The notes beneath the pieces were generated by a model. It searched no databases. It saw nothing but the letters and a program-made list of their open reading frames with translations, and was not told the origin of the DNA. Positions 24,084-33,190 of a stretch of 64,000 nucleotides of DNA are shown here, in pieces. Position 1 is the first letter of the stretch. Every line of letters starts with the position of its first letter. The translations under genes were made by a program, and so were the position numbers. Source of the DNA: Cellulomonas palmilytica (GTDB lineage Bacteria; Actinomycetota; Actinomycetes; Actinomycetales; Cellulomonadaceae); NCBI RefSeq assembly GCF_021590045.1, contig NZ_CP062221.1, positions 310,001 to 374,000 of the forward strand. Reading direction: 5' to 3'.

Positions 24084-27000
24084 ATGGTGAGTTCCTTGCG
24101 CGCGCGCCGGTCGACGACGCGTACCGGCAGAGCACGACGAGCATCCCTGGTCACGTTCGTCGCGACGGCGCTGGTCGGCAGCGGCCTCGTCGTCGGCACC
24201 GGGAGCGCGTCCGCTGCGCCGCCCAGGCCGAAGCCGCCCGCCCACCAGCCGGCCTACACGAACACCGCGCTGCCGTTCAGCGTGCGGGCCGCCGACCTGG
24301 TGTCGCGCATGACCTGGGAGGAGAAGCTCGACCAGCTCCGCGCGATGCAGCCGCACGCGACGTGGGCACCGAAGCCCGCCGCGATCCCGCGGCTGGGCGT
24401 CCGGTCGTACGGGTACTGGGGTGAGGCGAACCACGGGATCTACTTCCCGACCCTCCCGGGGAACGACGAGTACACGCAGTACCCGCAGAGCACGGCGATC
24501 GCCTCGACGTGGAACGCCCCGCTCACGCAGCGCATCGCGGGCGGCATCGCCGACGAGGCTCGGGTCACCTACAACACGTCCTGCCCGCCGGGCAGCGCCG
24601 AGCCCGTCCTCCCCGGAGGGGCCTGCTACGGGCTGACGTACTGGTCGCCGAACCAGAACCTCAACCGCGACCCGCGCTGGGGCCGGGCGGACGAGTCGTA
24701 CTCCGAGGACCCCGAGCTGACGGCGGGCATCGCGAGCGCGTTCGTCAGCGGGTTGCAGGGCGGCTCGTCGTCGCGCCCCGACACGGTCCCGACGAGCGCG
24801 GACGACTACGTCCAGGCGGTCGCGACGCCCAAGCACTACCTGGCGAACAACTCCGAGGCGAACCGGGACTTCGGCACGTCGAACCTCTCCGAGCGCTCGA
24901 TGATGGAGTACTTCGTCCCGCCGTTCGCGGACTCCGTGGGCGAGGCCGGCGCGCGGTCGATGATGACGGCGTACAACGCGGTCAACCTGGTCGAGGACTA
25001 CACGACCGACTACCCGTCGGCCGCGGGATTCCCGACGACGTGGAGCCCGGACGACCGGGTGACGCCCGGCGGCACGCCCGGCACGCCGATGGCAGCGAGC
25101 CGCTACGCGATCGAGACGCTCATGCGCCGCTCGTTCGGCTTCGACGGCTTCGTCGTGTCCGACTGCGGCGGCATCACGCGCGTGCACGCCACCGGGCGGC
25201 AGGGCCACTCGTGGCACCCGGTGCAGCTCGGCGGGGACACGCAGGTCGACAAGGCGACGGGCACCGCGTGGGCGCTGAAGGCCGGCACGGACCTCGACTG
25301 CTTCGGCCCCGACTACCCCGCGCCGGACGGCCTGCCCGCCGCGCAGGACCAGGGGGCCGTGACGGAGGCCGACGTCGACAACGCGCTCGTCCGCGCGTTC
25401 ACCGCGCGCTTCCAGCTCGGCGAGTTCGACCCGCCGGCCGACGTGCCGTGGTCCGACGAGTCGTACTCGCTGTCCGACGAGGGCGACCCCGACGTGAAGC
25501 TCGCGTCCCCCGCCCACCGCGCCGACGCGCACGAGGCGGCGCTCGAGGCACCCGTGCTCCTGAAGAACGAGCGCTCGACGCTCCCGTTCGCCGGCGCCAC
25601 CACGGGCCGGACCGTCGCGCTCGGCCACGTCGACACCCTCAACACGTTCCAGTCGGGGTCGTACTCTGGCCCGACGGCCCTGCGCACCACGTTCGCGCAG
25701 GCGCTCGCCGCGCAGACCGGCGGGGACGCCGCGGACATCACCGCGGGCTCGTCGGACCCGTACCTGTCCGACCACCTGGCCGTGTTCCCGGACGTGCTCG
25801 ACGCGGCCGGCACCGCGATCACCACGTCCACGTGCTCCAGCGACCCGTGCGACCCCGAGCAGGACGCCGACACCGCCGAGTACCGCATCTCGCAGGCCGA
25901 CAACGTGGTCGTCGTCGTCGGGCACCGCAACGACGACGGCGGTGAGGGCACCGACCGCGCCACCGTCACGCTGCCGCGCCTGCAGGCCGAGCTGGTCCGC
26001 GACTCGATCGCGCCGCTCGCGGCGAAGTACGGCAAGAAGGTCGTCGTGTGGATCCAGGCGAAGACGATGGTCGACGTCAGCGCGTTCCAGGACCTGCCCG
26101 CCGTCGGCTCGATCGTGTGGTCGTCGTTCAACGGGATGTACCAGGCCCCCGCGATGGCGGAGCTGCTGTTCAACGACACCGTGACGCTCGAGGACGGCCG
26201 CCGCGCGGTCGCGAACTTCTCCGGGAAGCTGCCGCTGACCTGGTACTCGGACGTCGACGCCCAGCTGGGCGAGGCGACCGCGCCCGAGCTCGCCGTGCAG
26301 GACTACCGGATGACGCAGGCCGAGGGCGCCACGTGCGGCCGCACGTACCTCTACTACCAGGTGGGGGCCGGCTGCGCGCCGCCGGACCACGCGTTCGGCG
26401 CCGGGCTGTCGTACTCGTCGTTCGACTACGGGAAGCCGACCCTGTCGTCGTCGCGGGTCACGCCGAACGACGCCGTGACGGTCTCGGTGCGCGTCTCGAA
26501 CCGCGACGCGCGCCGCCCCGGCAAGGCCGTCGTGCAGGTCTACGCGAAGGCCCCGAGGGGCGCGGACGGCGACGAGCGTCCGCTCAAGCAGCTCAAGGGC
26601 TTCGTCAAGACCGACGTCATCCGAGGGTCCGCGACGGCGAGGGTCACGATCGAGCCCGGTGACCTGTGGTTCTGGGACGACGAGGCGCACCGGAAGGTCT
26701 TCCCGACGGGGCGCTGGACCATCCTGGCGGGCCCGAGCTCGGCGGACGCCGACCTCAAGGCGACGACGCTGCGCGTGACCGGGCACCGCAAGGCCGGCGT
26801 CGAGGTCGTCTCGGCGCAGCCCGACGGCACCGAGCTGCGCCTCGACACCCCGGGCAACCGGATCAACGCGCAGCTGTCCGTCACCAAGCACGACCTGACG
26901 TTCTGGGACCTCGACGACCGTGCGCTCAAGGTCGCATACACGTCGTCGAACCCGAAGGTCGCGACGGTCGACCGCCACGGCACGGTCGCTCCCCGCGGCA

Positions 27001-27452
27001 TCGGCGCCGCGCTCATCACGGCGACCGCCACCGCCCACGGCGAGAAGGAGTCGACGACCTTCCCGGTCGTCGTCACCGCGGGCGCGTTCGCCGCACCCGG
27101 CACCGTGTTCCCCGACGACCACCGGGCCGCCGTGGACTTCGCCGACCGGAGCGTGCCGCTGCGCGAGGCCATCCACCGGGGTGTCCGGCTCTCCGCCCGG
27201 CTCGTCCCGGCGGCCGTCGGCACGACGTACACGTTCCGGATCGCCCCGATGGACACCAACACCGCCGGGGCCTCGGTCACCGCCGCGGGCGTCCTGACCG
27301 CGGCGCGTGCGGGGCACGTGAGGGTCACGGTCACCGCGACCGTGGGCGGCGTGAGCACGTCGGAGTCGGCACTCGTGACCGTGACGGGACCGAAGGGACG
27401 GGGCCCCGGTCCCGGGCCCGGGCCGGGGCATCCGCACCAGGCCGGTCAGTAG
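24084..27452 (+). CDS. Secreted giant GH3 beta-xylosidase/beta-glucosidase
   Basis: A 1122-aa protein with an Arg-rich signal peptide (about residues 1-45, ending 'ASAAP'). The GH3 N-domain shows 'YGYWGEANHG', 'NLNRDPRWGRADESYSEDP', 'ATPKHYLANNSEANR' and the nucleophile Asp in 'FVVSDCGGI'. The C-terminal alpha/beta domain follows ('LLKNERSTLPF', 'NVVVVVGH', 'GKLPLTWY'), then a fibronectin-III-like domain ('VTVSVRVSNRDARRPGKAVVQVYA'). The last ~250 residues contain Big_2-type beta domains and a GP-rich tail, making the protein longer than usual GH3 enzymes. The 'GEANHG' motif resembles xylosidase-type GH3 members. It would release xylose or glucose from oligosaccharides outside the cell. Confidence 0.88.
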   Translation: MVSSLRARRSTTRTGRARRASLVTFVATALVGSGLVVGTGSASAAPPRPKPPAHQPAYTNTALPFSVRAADLVSRMTWEEKLDQLRAMQPHATWAPKPAAIPRLGVRSYGYWGEANHGIYFPTLPGNDEYTQYPQSTAIASTWNAPLTQRIAGGIADEARVTYNTSCPPGSAEPVLPGGACYGLTYWSPNQNLNRDPRWGRADESYSEDPELTAGIASAFVSGLQGGSSSRPDTVPTSADDYVQAVATPKHYLANNSEANRDFGTSNLSERSMMEYFVPPFADSVGEAGARSMMTAYNAVNLVEDYTTDYPSAAGFPTTWSPDDRVTPGGTPGTPMAASRYAIETLMRRSFGFDGFVVSDCGGITRVHATGRQGHSWHPVQLGGDTQVDKATGTAWALKAGTDLDCFGPDYPAPDGLPAAQDQGAVTEADVDNALVRAFTARFQLGEFDPPADVPWSDESYSLSDEGDPDVKLASPAHRADAHEAALEAPVLLKNERSTLPFAGATTGRTVALGHVDTLNTFQSGSYSGPTALRTTFAQALAAQTGGDAADITAGSSDPYLSDHLAVFPDVLDAAGTAITTSTCSSDPCDPEQDADTAEYRISQADNVVVVVGHRNDDGGEGTDRATVTLPRLQAELVRDSIAPLAAKYGKKVVVWIQAKTMVDVSAFQDLPAVGSIVWSSFNGMYQAPAMAELLFNDTVTLEDGRRAVANFSGKLPLTWYSDVDAQLGEATAPELAVQDYRMTQAEGATCGRTYLYYQVGAGCAPPDHAFGAGLSYSSFDYGKPTLSSSRVTPNDAVTVSVRVSNRDARRPGKAVVQVYAKAPRGADGDERPLKQLKGFVKTDVIRGSATARVTIEPGDLWFWDDEAHRKVFPTGRWTILAGPSSADADLKATTLRVTGHRKAGVEVVSAQPDGTELRLDTPGNRINAQLSVTKHDLTFWDLDDRALKVAYTSSNPKVATVDRHGTVAPRGIGAALITATATAHGEKESTTFPVVVTAGAFAAPGTVFPDDHRAAVDFADRSVPLREAIHRGVRLSARLVPAAVGTTYTFRIAPMDTNTAGASVTAAGVLTAARAGHVRVTVTATVGGVSTSESALVTVTGPKGRGPGPGPGPGHPHQAGQ

Positions 27453-27457
27453 CGGCG

Positions 27458-27495
27458 CGCCGGGAGGGCCGGGCACGAGCTCGGCCCTCCCGGCG
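27458..27495. terminator. Bidirectional terminator-type hairpin
   Basis: A perfect 14-bp stem (27458-27471 with 27482-27495) and a 10-base loop between the convergent GH3 and AraC genes. Confidence 0.8.
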
Positions 27496-27525
27496 TCAGA
27501 CCGTCACGTGGCGGCGGGGGCCTGG

Positions 27526-28485
27526 TCAGGCTCGTCGGCTCGCACGACGCCACGCGCCGGGGGACATGCCGTGCGACCGGCGGAACACGCGCGCGAAGTA
27601 CGCGGGGTCCGGGTACCCGACGCGGGTCCCGACGACCCCGACGAGCGCGTCGCCGGACTCGAGCAACCGGCGCGCCTCGGCCATGCGGTACTCGACGAGC
27701 CACTGCTGGACGGTCCGCCCGGTCCGCTGCCGGACGACCGTCGTGACGTGACCCGGGGTCAGCCCGAGCTCGGATGCGACGTCGCGGAGCGACAACGGCT
27801 CGGCGAACCGGCGTGCGAGCACCTCGAACGCGGCGGCGAGGAGCGGGTCGTCCCAGCTCTCCCGTGCGGACGGGGCGTCGACGAGGCGCGCGACGTCGAC
27901 GAGCAGGAGGGTCAGGTGCGCGACCGCGGCCTCCGCGGCCCCCGCCAGACCTTGGGACCCCCGTTCGACCTCGGCCTCGAGGTCCGCCAGGCGGCGCACC
28001 CAGCGGGGTCGCTCGGCCTCCGGCACGCGCAGCAGCCGCACCGTCGTCGTCCCCGGCCCGACGAACGGCAGGAGGAGGGGGTGCCGACGCCAGGAGCGCA
28101 GCGCACCCGGGCTACGACCCTCGATCGCGTCGGGCGGGAAGAACACGGCCCGGACGACCCCGCCGAACACGCCCACGCCCGCGGGCCCGATGTCCTGCCC
28201 GGGCGGCACGACGAGCACGTCGCCGGTCGTGACCTCGAGCTCGACGTCCCCCGACCGGATCCGGTCCCCGCCCCGCTCGACGAACGCGAGCACGAGGAAG
28301 TCGTGCGCGTGCCGGTGCTCGACGGGCACCGTCGGGTCCAGGCTCTCCCGGCCGTGGAAACGCCGCGTGCTGACCGGCGGCCGGCCGGGGTGCCCGACCC
28401 ACCCGTAGACCGGGACGCCGTCCGGCCGGTGGCGGCGCAGGCGCGTGGGCGCGTCGGACGCAGCGGTGCGCGGGTCGGCAGCCAT
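27526..28485 (-). CDS. AraC-family regulator with N-terminal cupin
   Basis: A 319-aa protein. The N-terminal cupin-like sensor is visible in 'VEHRHAHDFLVLAFVERGGDRI...GDVLVVPPGQ'. The C-terminal 100 residues hold two HTH motifs: 'PLSLRDVASELGLTPGHVTTVVRQRTG' and the AraC signature 'VVGTRVGYPDPAYFARVFRRSHGMSPGAWRR'. AraC proteins with this layout bind a sugar or another small ligand and activate nearby promoters. It is convergent with the GH3 gene and may control a carbohydrate gene set, but its own target is not identifiable from the window. Confidence 0.9.
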   Translation of the reverse strand: MAADPRTAASDAPTRLRRHRPDGVPVYGWVGHPGRPPVSTRRFHGRESLDPTVPVEHRHAHDFLVLAFVERGGDRIRSGDVELEVTTGDVLVVPPGQDIGPAGVGVFGGVVRAVFFPPDAIEGRSPGALRSWRRHPLLLPFVGPGTTTVRLLRVPEAERPRWVRRLADLEAEVERGSQGLAGAAEAAVAHLTLLLVDVARLVDAPSARESWDDPLLAAAFEVLARRFAEPLSLRDVASELGLTPGHVTTVVRQRTGRTVQQWLVEYRMAEARRLLESGDALVGVVGTRVGYPDPAYFARVFRRSHGMSPGAWRRASRRA

Positions 28486-28598
28486 CCGAACATCGTCCTA
28501 CTCCTCCCCCTCCGTCGTCATGGCCGAGCGGGCTTGAGCCGTCCACGCTGGGAGAAAGCCGCTCGACCAAGGGCGGACCACCGAGGGGGAGAAGTCCT

Positions 28599-29261
28599 AT
28601 GTCGACCCGAAGCACGGCCACCACAGGCGGGCGCCCCGCGCGACGCGACTACATGCCACCCATGGGCAAGACGTGGCTCCTGCCGCTCTACGACCCGTAC
28701 TCGCGGCTCGTCGGAGCCGAGCGGCTGCACCGGCGCCTGCTCGACGAGGCGGCCCTGCGTCCCGACGAGCAGGTGCTCGAGATCGGCTGCGGCACCGGCA
28801 ACCTGCTGCTGCTCGCCCACCGCCTGACACCGGGCGTCGTCACCACCGGCCTCGACCCGGACCGCGCCGCCCTCGCGCGTGCGGCACGCAAGGCCCGCCG
28901 ACGCGGCGTCGACCTCCGGCTCGACCTCGGGTACGCCGACGCGATGCCCTACCCGGACGAGAGCGTCGACGTCGTCCTGTCGTCGCTCATGCTCCACCAC
29001 CTGCCCGACGAGGTGAAGGTCGCCGCGTTCCGCGAGGTCCGTCGCGTGCTGCGACCCGGGGGCCGGCTCCACCTGTTCGACATCGTCGGCGAGAACCACG
29101 GTCACGGCCTCGCGGCACATCGAGCCCGGCGCAACCGGCAGCGCGACGCGGACGCCGACACGATCCCCGCGCTCGTACGCGCCGCCGGCCTCGACGTCGG
29201 GCACGCGACCCGGCTGCAGACCCGACTGGGCTCCTTCATCCTGGTCGCCGCGACCCGGTGA
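28599..29261 (+). CDS. Class I SAM-dependent methyltransferase
   Basis: A 220-aa protein with a GGGGGAGAAG ribosome site before ATG 28599. Motif I is 'VLEIGCGTGNLLLLA', the acidic residue after strand 2 is in 'TGLDPD', and the methyltransferase-11-type motif is 'VDVVLSSLMLHHLPDEVK', followed by 'EVRRVLRPGGRLHLFDI'. This fits the UbiE/COQ5-like small-molecule methyltransferase group; the substrate is unknown. It is divergent from the AraC regulator gene, with 113 bases between the starts, so that regulator could control it. Confidence 0.85.
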   Translation: MSTRSTATTGGRPARRDYMPPMGKTWLLPLYDPYSRLVGAERLHRRLLDEAALRPDEQVLEIGCGTGNLLLLAHRLTPGVVTTGLDPDRAALARAARKARRRGVDLRLDLGYADAMPYPDESVDVVLSSLMLHHLPDEVKVAAFREVRRVLRPGGRLHLFDIVGENHGHGLAAHRARRNRQRDADADTIPALVRAAGLDVGHATRLQTRLGSFILVAATR

Positions 29262-29287
29262 GACCCGAGCCCGGCCGCTGCTGCGGA

Positions 29288-29307
29288 TGTTGCAAGCATG
29301 TGCAACA
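29288..29307. promoter_or_regulatory. Operator of the AbiE toxin-antitoxin operon
   Basis: Inverted repeat TGTTGCA-N6-TGCAACA (29288-29307), about 75 bases before the antitoxin start. A weaker half-match GTTGCA...TGCTAC follows at about 29353-29370. AbiEi antitoxins are known to repress their operon through inverted repeats. Confidence 0.7.
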
Positions 29308-29379
29308 TTGGCAGCACTTCTGGCACATCCGTCGAACGTGGCTACTGCGTTAGTTGCATCTGGCTGCTACATTCGAAGC

Positions 29380-30369
29380 ATGCCAGCCACGAGTGCGCGG
29401 GTTCTCGCGATCCTCTCCGACCTGGCGGCCGGGCAATGGGGTCTCCTCACCACGGCTCAGGCGGCCCGGGCAGGGGTCACCCGCCTCCAGCTCGCCCGCC
29501 TGGCCGATGCCGCAGTGCTCGAGCGCGTCGCGCAGGGCATCTACGCGACGACAGCGGCACCCGCGGAGCACCGCGAGGTCCGGGCCGCGTGGCTCTCCCT
29601 CGACCCGACCAGCACCGCGGAGGAACGCCTCGCAGACCAGGTCGCCGCCGGAGTCGTCTCCCACACGTCCGCTGCCGCGCTGCACCGCCTGGGCGACCTC
29701 CTCGACGACGAGCCCGAGCTCACCCTCCCCCACCGCAAGCAGTCCCGCCGCGACGTCCGCCTGCACCGGCTAGACCTGACCGAGGACGACGTCACTCTTG
29801 TCGACGGCCTGCCGACCACCACCGTGGAGCGCACGGTCGCCGACCTCCTGCGTGACGGCCACGATCCTGAGCACGTCGCCCAGATCGTCGGACAGGGCGT
29901 ACGCCGGGGGGTCATCGACATGCACGGCCTCGCACAGCACCTCGAGCCGCTCTCACACCGGCACGGGCAGCCCGACGGCCGCACCCTCGTGGAGCACCTC
30001 CTCGATCTCGTCGGTCTCAGCTCAGCGGCACTCGCACGCGAGCTGGCGGCAAGTCCCGCCGGCAAAGAGCTGGTCGCGGCAGGCCGGTACGAAGGCTTCC
30101 TCAGCGCCCTGAACGCGATGTCGACGATCACCGGGCTCCTTCCCGATCTCAACTTCGACCTCTCGCGTCTGCCCGAGCCGTACGCACGAGCGCTCGAGGG
30201 CGTCGACGCCGCGTCGGCGTACCCGGGCCGAGACGTCATGGCGTCGGCCTTCATCCCTGCGATCCAGGTGCTCACCGCGGCTCTGGAAGCGGTCGAGACC
30301 TCGCCGACAGCAGCAGGAGGGACGGCCCGGGACCGATCTGAGGTCGACGACGACGAGCACGACCGATGA
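29380..30369 (+). CDS. abiEi: AbiEi-type antitoxin
   Basis: A 329-aa protein from ATG 29380. The N-terminal winged-helix domain ('GLLTTAQAARAGVTRLQLARLADAAVLERVAQGIYAT') is typical of AbiEi antitoxins, which repress their own promoter. The middle region, with 'VSHTSAAALHRLGDLL' and 'VDGLPTTTVERTVADLL', matches the AbiEi C-terminal domain. The stop overlaps the ATG of the toxin gene by four bases. In type IV systems the antitoxin counteracts the nucleotidyltransferase toxin without direct binding. It is longer than many AbiEi proteins, with an extra helical and acidic C-terminal tail from about residue 210. Confidence 0.85.
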   Translation: MPATSARVLAILSDLAAGQWGLLTTAQAARAGVTRLQLARLADAAVLERVAQGIYATTAAPAEHREVRAAWLSLDPTSTAEERLADQVAAGVVSHTSAAALHRLGDLLDDEPELTLPHRKQSRRDVRLHRLDLTEDDVTLVDGLPTTTVERTVADLLRDGHDPEHVAQIVGQGVRRGVIDMHGLAQHLEPLSHRHGQPDGRTLVEHLLDLVGLSSAALARELAASPAGKELVAAGRYEGFLSALNAMSTITGLLPDLNFDLSRLPEPYARALEGVDAASAYPGRDVMASAFIPAIQVLTAALEAVETSPTAAGGTARDRSEVDDDEHDR

Positions 30370-31310
30370 CCGACCTCCCCCACAGGTACGGCAGCGGTGT
30401 CGCGTTGTGGACGGCGATGACAGCCCGCGCGAAGGCCATGGCCAAGCAGACCGGTGTGGACACCGGTGCGCTGGTCCGCCAGTTCGTGTTCGGACGGTTC
30501 CTCGCCCGCGTGTTCCACGACCACACGGTGCCGTGGGTGCTGAAGGGCGGCACCGCCGTTCTCGCTCGCGTGAGCGACGCCCGGACGACCAAGGATGTCG
30601 ACCTCCTCCTTGAGCTCGGAAGTCTCGACGCCGCGGTCCAGGCTCTTCGGGAGGTCACCGCGATCGACCTCCGCGATCATTTCCGGTTCGTCATCACGGG
30701 CGTCGAGCCCAGCCTCGGGGGCGCGGGGCAGCCGGCCGTGGACGGGTGCCGTGTCAACGTCGACGCCTACTGCGGCGCGATGCGCAAGGACCGGTTCGGT
30801 GTCGACCTCGTGACGGGGTCACTGATGACGGCCGCACCTGACATCCACGTCGATCGTGTCCTGGAGCTGCGGGGCATCGAGCCGCAGCTCATGCGTCTGT
30901 ATCCGGTCGTCGACCACGTCGCCGACAAGCTCTGCGCGACGCAGGCGACGTACGGCGCCGACCGTGACCTCCCCTCCAGTCGAGTACGCGACCTGGTCGA
31001 CCTCGTCGTCCTGGCCCGCTCACAGGATGTCGACGGACCCGCGCTCATCGGCGCCGTGCGCGGCGAGTGGGCCCATCGAGGCCTGCCGGGAGCACCGGTG
31101 TTCGCACCACCGCCTCACTGGGATCGCCTCTACCCGCGCGAGGCACGCAAGACCTCGGCGGTCGCGGACGTGACACGCTTCGAAGACGCGGTCGCGCTCG
31201 TCAGCGCATTCCTCGCTCCTGCACTCGACGGCACGGCATCCGACAGACGGTGGATCGCGAGTGAGCGTCGTTGGACGAACGCCCACTCGGGGGATCTTCG
31301 ACTGCCGTGA
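30366..31310 (+). CDS. abiEii: AbiEii-type nucleotidyltransferase toxin
   Basis: A 314-aa protein starting at ATG 30366 within the antitoxin stop. The nucleotidyltransferase signature is 'LKGGTAVLARVSDARTTKDVDLLLE', carrying the Gly-Gly, Thr and the D-x-D pair. Further family motifs include 'DHVADKLCATQATYG' and 'RVRDLVDLVVLAR', with the conserved Lys and Asp residues. AbiEii toxins transfer nucleotides to RNA (tRNA in characterised relatives) and cause growth arrest, giving abortive phage defence. It forms a complete pair with the gene before it. Confidence 0.87.
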   Translation: MTDLPHRYGSGVALWTAMTARAKAMAKQTGVDTGALVRQFVFGRFLARVFHDHTVPWVLKGGTAVLARVSDARTTKDVDLLLELGSLDAAVQALREVTAIDLRDHFRFVITGVEPSLGGAGQPAVDGCRVNVDAYCGAMRKDRFGVDLVTGSLMTAAPDIHVDRVLELRGIEPQLMRLYPVVDHVADKLCATQATYGADRDLPSSRVRDLVDLVVLARSQDVDGPALIGAVRGEWAHRGLPGAPVFAPPPHWDRLYPREARKTSAVADVTRFEDAVALVSAFLAPALDGTASDRRWIASERRWTNAHSGDLRLP

Positions 31311-31456
31311 CCAAGCGCTCGGTTCGCGGGCCGCTACGAGGGTCGGCTCGGCCGTCGTTGGCGATCTGCGCGGAGAGGGCCGTGGTCGACACCATTCCGC
31401 GGTCGTAGCGAGTCACGGAGGTCCGGACCGTGTTCGCGGGTCCGACGAGCGGGAGG

Positions 31457-32041
31457 TCAGGGGGCGAAGAGGCGGACGAGGGCCTCGACGCGATCGTCGG
31501 TCGCGGCGGAGAGGCGGCCGGCGCGGTGCAGCGAGGCGAGGCCGTGCATCGCGCCCCACAGCATCTCGGCCGTCGTCTCGGGCTCGGCGGGCAGACGCTC
31601 GAGCCGCTGCAGCGTGTCGACGATCGCGGCGAAGCCGGCCTTCATCACCTCCGGGGTGTCGTCCTCGGCGAACGGGACGACGAGCGGCAGCAGGAACATC
31701 GCGTCGTACGTGGCCGGGTTCCGCGCGGCGAAGTCCAGGTAGGCCGTGACGAGTGCCCGGACCCGCTCGTCGTCGGACAGCTCCTCCCCGCGCGACGCGG
31801 GCGCCAGGGCCGCCGCGATCTCCTCGAAGCCCACGAGCGCGACGGCCGTGACGATCTGCGCACGCCCCTGCGGGAAGTGACCGTAGAGCACGGGCTGGCT
31901 GTACTCGATCGCGTCCGCGAGGCGCCGGGTCGTCACGGCCTCCCAGCCCTGCTCCTCGGCGAGGGTGCGTGCTGCGGCGACGATCCGGTCCCGGCGCTCC
32001 TGGACCTCGCGCGCTCGTCGTTCGGCGGCGGGGGTCGGCAT
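31457..32041 (-). CDS. TetR-family transcriptional regulator
   Basis: A 194-aa protein with the HTH at residues about 15-60 ('RIVAAARTLAEEQGWEAVTTRRLADAIEYSQPVLYGHF'). The ligand domain has the 'MLWGAMHGLASLHRAGRL' pattern typical of TetR proteins with a WHG-type C-terminal domain. It is divergent from a DUF1772 membrane protein gene; palindromes with CTAGCA/TGCTAG arms lie between the two starts. It therefore probably represses both. Confidence 0.88.
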   Translation of the reverse strand: MPTPAAERRAREVQERRDRIVAAARTLAEEQGWEAVTTRRLADAIEYSQPVLYGHFPQGRAQIVTAVALVGFEEIAAALAPASRGEELSDDERVRALVTAYLDFAARNPATYDAMFLLPLVVPFAEDDTPEVMKAGFAAIVDTLQRLERLPAEPETTAEMLWGAMHGLASLHRAGRLSAATDDRVEALVRLFAP

Positions 32042-32050
32042 GCGGCGAGC

Positions 32051-32095
32051 CTAGCACCGCTAGATTGTCGGTGCTACCTTGCCTAGCACTGCTAG
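32051..32095. promoter_or_regulatory. Paired TetR operators
   Basis: CTAGCACTGCTAG at 32083-32095 is a perfect 13-bp palindrome, and CTAGCACCGCTAG at 32051-32063 has one mismatch. Both lie between the divergent starts at 32041 and 32132, with their centres 32 bases apart. Confidence 0.75.
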
Positions 32096-32131
32096 ATACT
32101 GCGTTGTCGACTCACGGATGGAGCACATGTC

Positions 32132-32572
32132 ATGGAGTGGTTGCCGATCGTCGCCGTCGTCGTCACCGGCCTGATGGTGGGGGTGGAGCTGTCCGTCGCG
32201 TTCGTCGTCAACCCGATCACCGACGCCTTGCCGGACGACGCCAGGATCCTCGCCCGCGCCCACGGCGGGCGCATGCTCGGGCGTGTCATGCCGTTCTGGT
32301 ACATCGGCTCCACGCTCCTGGCCGCCGCCACGGCGCTCGTCGAGCCCGACGCCGCGGCGCTCGCCTGGACCGCCGCCGGGCTGCTCGTCGTCAGCGTCGT
32401 CCTGTCCGTCACCCTCCTCGTCCCGATCAACGACCGGGCCAAGCAGTGGACGCCCGACACCGCACCCGACGACCACCACGAGCAGGCGCGCCGGTGGGAC
32501 GACCTCCACCTCGTCCGCCTCGCTGTCATCGTCGCCGCGTTCGTGCTGCTCGCGATCGCCTCCGCCCGGTAG
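32132..32572 (+). CDS. DUF1772-family integral membrane protein
   Basis: A 146-aa protein with four hydrophobic segments: 'LPIVAVVVTGLMVGVELSVAFVV', 'MPFWYIGSTLLAAATALV', 'AAGLLVVSVVLSVTLLVPIN' and 'LAVIVAAFVLLAIAS'. The 'VPINDRAKQW' and 'RRWDDLHLVR' elements are typical of the DUF1772 (anthrone-oxygenase-like) family, whose members often lie beside a TetR repressor as here. Molecular role unknown. Confidence 0.8.
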   Translation: MEWLPIVAVVVTGLMVGVELSVAFVVNPITDALPDDARILARAHGGRMLGRVMPFWYIGSTLLAAATALVEPDAAALAWTAAGLLVVSVVLSVTLLVPINDRAKQWTPDTAPDDHHEQARRWDDLHLVRLAVIVAAFVLLAIASAR

Positions 32573-32641
32573 GGCAGGCGACCGTTCTGTGGCGCTGGGG
32601 CCGGGAGGTCCCTGCGGAACTCACCCGGGCACCTGCTCGTC

Positions 32642-33157
32642 TCAGAGCTCCAGGACGGTGAGCAGGCTGCGCCCGTGCTCGGACTCGGCCAGCACGGTGC
32701 CGGTCTCGTGGAATCCGAGCTTGCTCAGGACCCGGCGGGACGCCACGTTCCAGTCCCAGACGCTGGCCCACAGCCGGGCGTAGCCCGCGCCACGCGCCCA
32801 GGAGACCACCGCCAGGCCCGCCTCGGTGGCGTAGCCGTGGCCGTGAGCCGCGCGCAGCAGCTCGAACGCGAGCTCGGGCTCGTCGGGCTCGCGCGCGGTC
32901 AGGCCGCAGTACCCGATGACGTCGCCGGTGTCCCTGAGGTGGACACCGAGGAGGCCCGGCTGCGCGCCGAGGCCCGCGGCGACCTCTGCGACGGTCGGCC
33001 GACCGCCGGAGTCGACGCGCCGGTGCGCGGGCACGCGCGGGTCCCGCTCGGTCCAGAGCCGGCGGTACGTCGCGGCGTCCTCGACCCTGCGCGGTCGCAG
33101 GACGAGGCGCGCGGTCTCGAGCGTGACCAGGTCGATTCCCAGGAATCTACCCACCAT
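32642..33157 (-). CDS. GNAT-family N-acetyltransferase (RimJ/RimL-like)
   Basis: A 171-aa protein; ATG 33157 was chosen because the open frame before it is non-coding. It begins with 'LETARLVLRPRRVEDAATYRRLW' and has the acetyl-CoA loop region 'AFELLRAAHGHGYATEAGLAVVSWA' and 'WDWNVASRRVLSKLGFHETG', typical of GNAT enzymes that acetylate protein N-termini or small amines. The substrate is unknown. It is divergent from the ArsR gene, and a palindrome lies in between. Confidence 0.85.
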   Translation of the reverse strand: MVGRFLGIDLVTLETARLVLRPRRVEDAATYRRLWTERDPRVPAHRRVDSGGRPTVAEVAAGLGAQPGLLGVHLRDTGDVIGYCGLTAREPDEPELAFELLRAAHGHGYATEAGLAVVSWARGAGYARLWASVWDWNVASRRVLSKLGFHETGTVLAESEHGRSLLTVLEL

Positions 33158-33190
33158 CACCAGTCGTCGACCGGGAATCTTCTCCCGGCC

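Noticed and set aside
20165..27452. CelR site (TGGGAGCGCTCCCA) for the cellulase-type genes
   Set aside because: No exact copy was found; the sites present have TGTGA/TCACA outer arms and are reported as a separate motif.
23556..27476. 1306-aa open frame on the minus strand opposite GH3
   Set aside because: High GC leaves the antisense frame free of stops; it is Arg/Val-rich without domains, while the plus strand encodes a complete secreted GH3.
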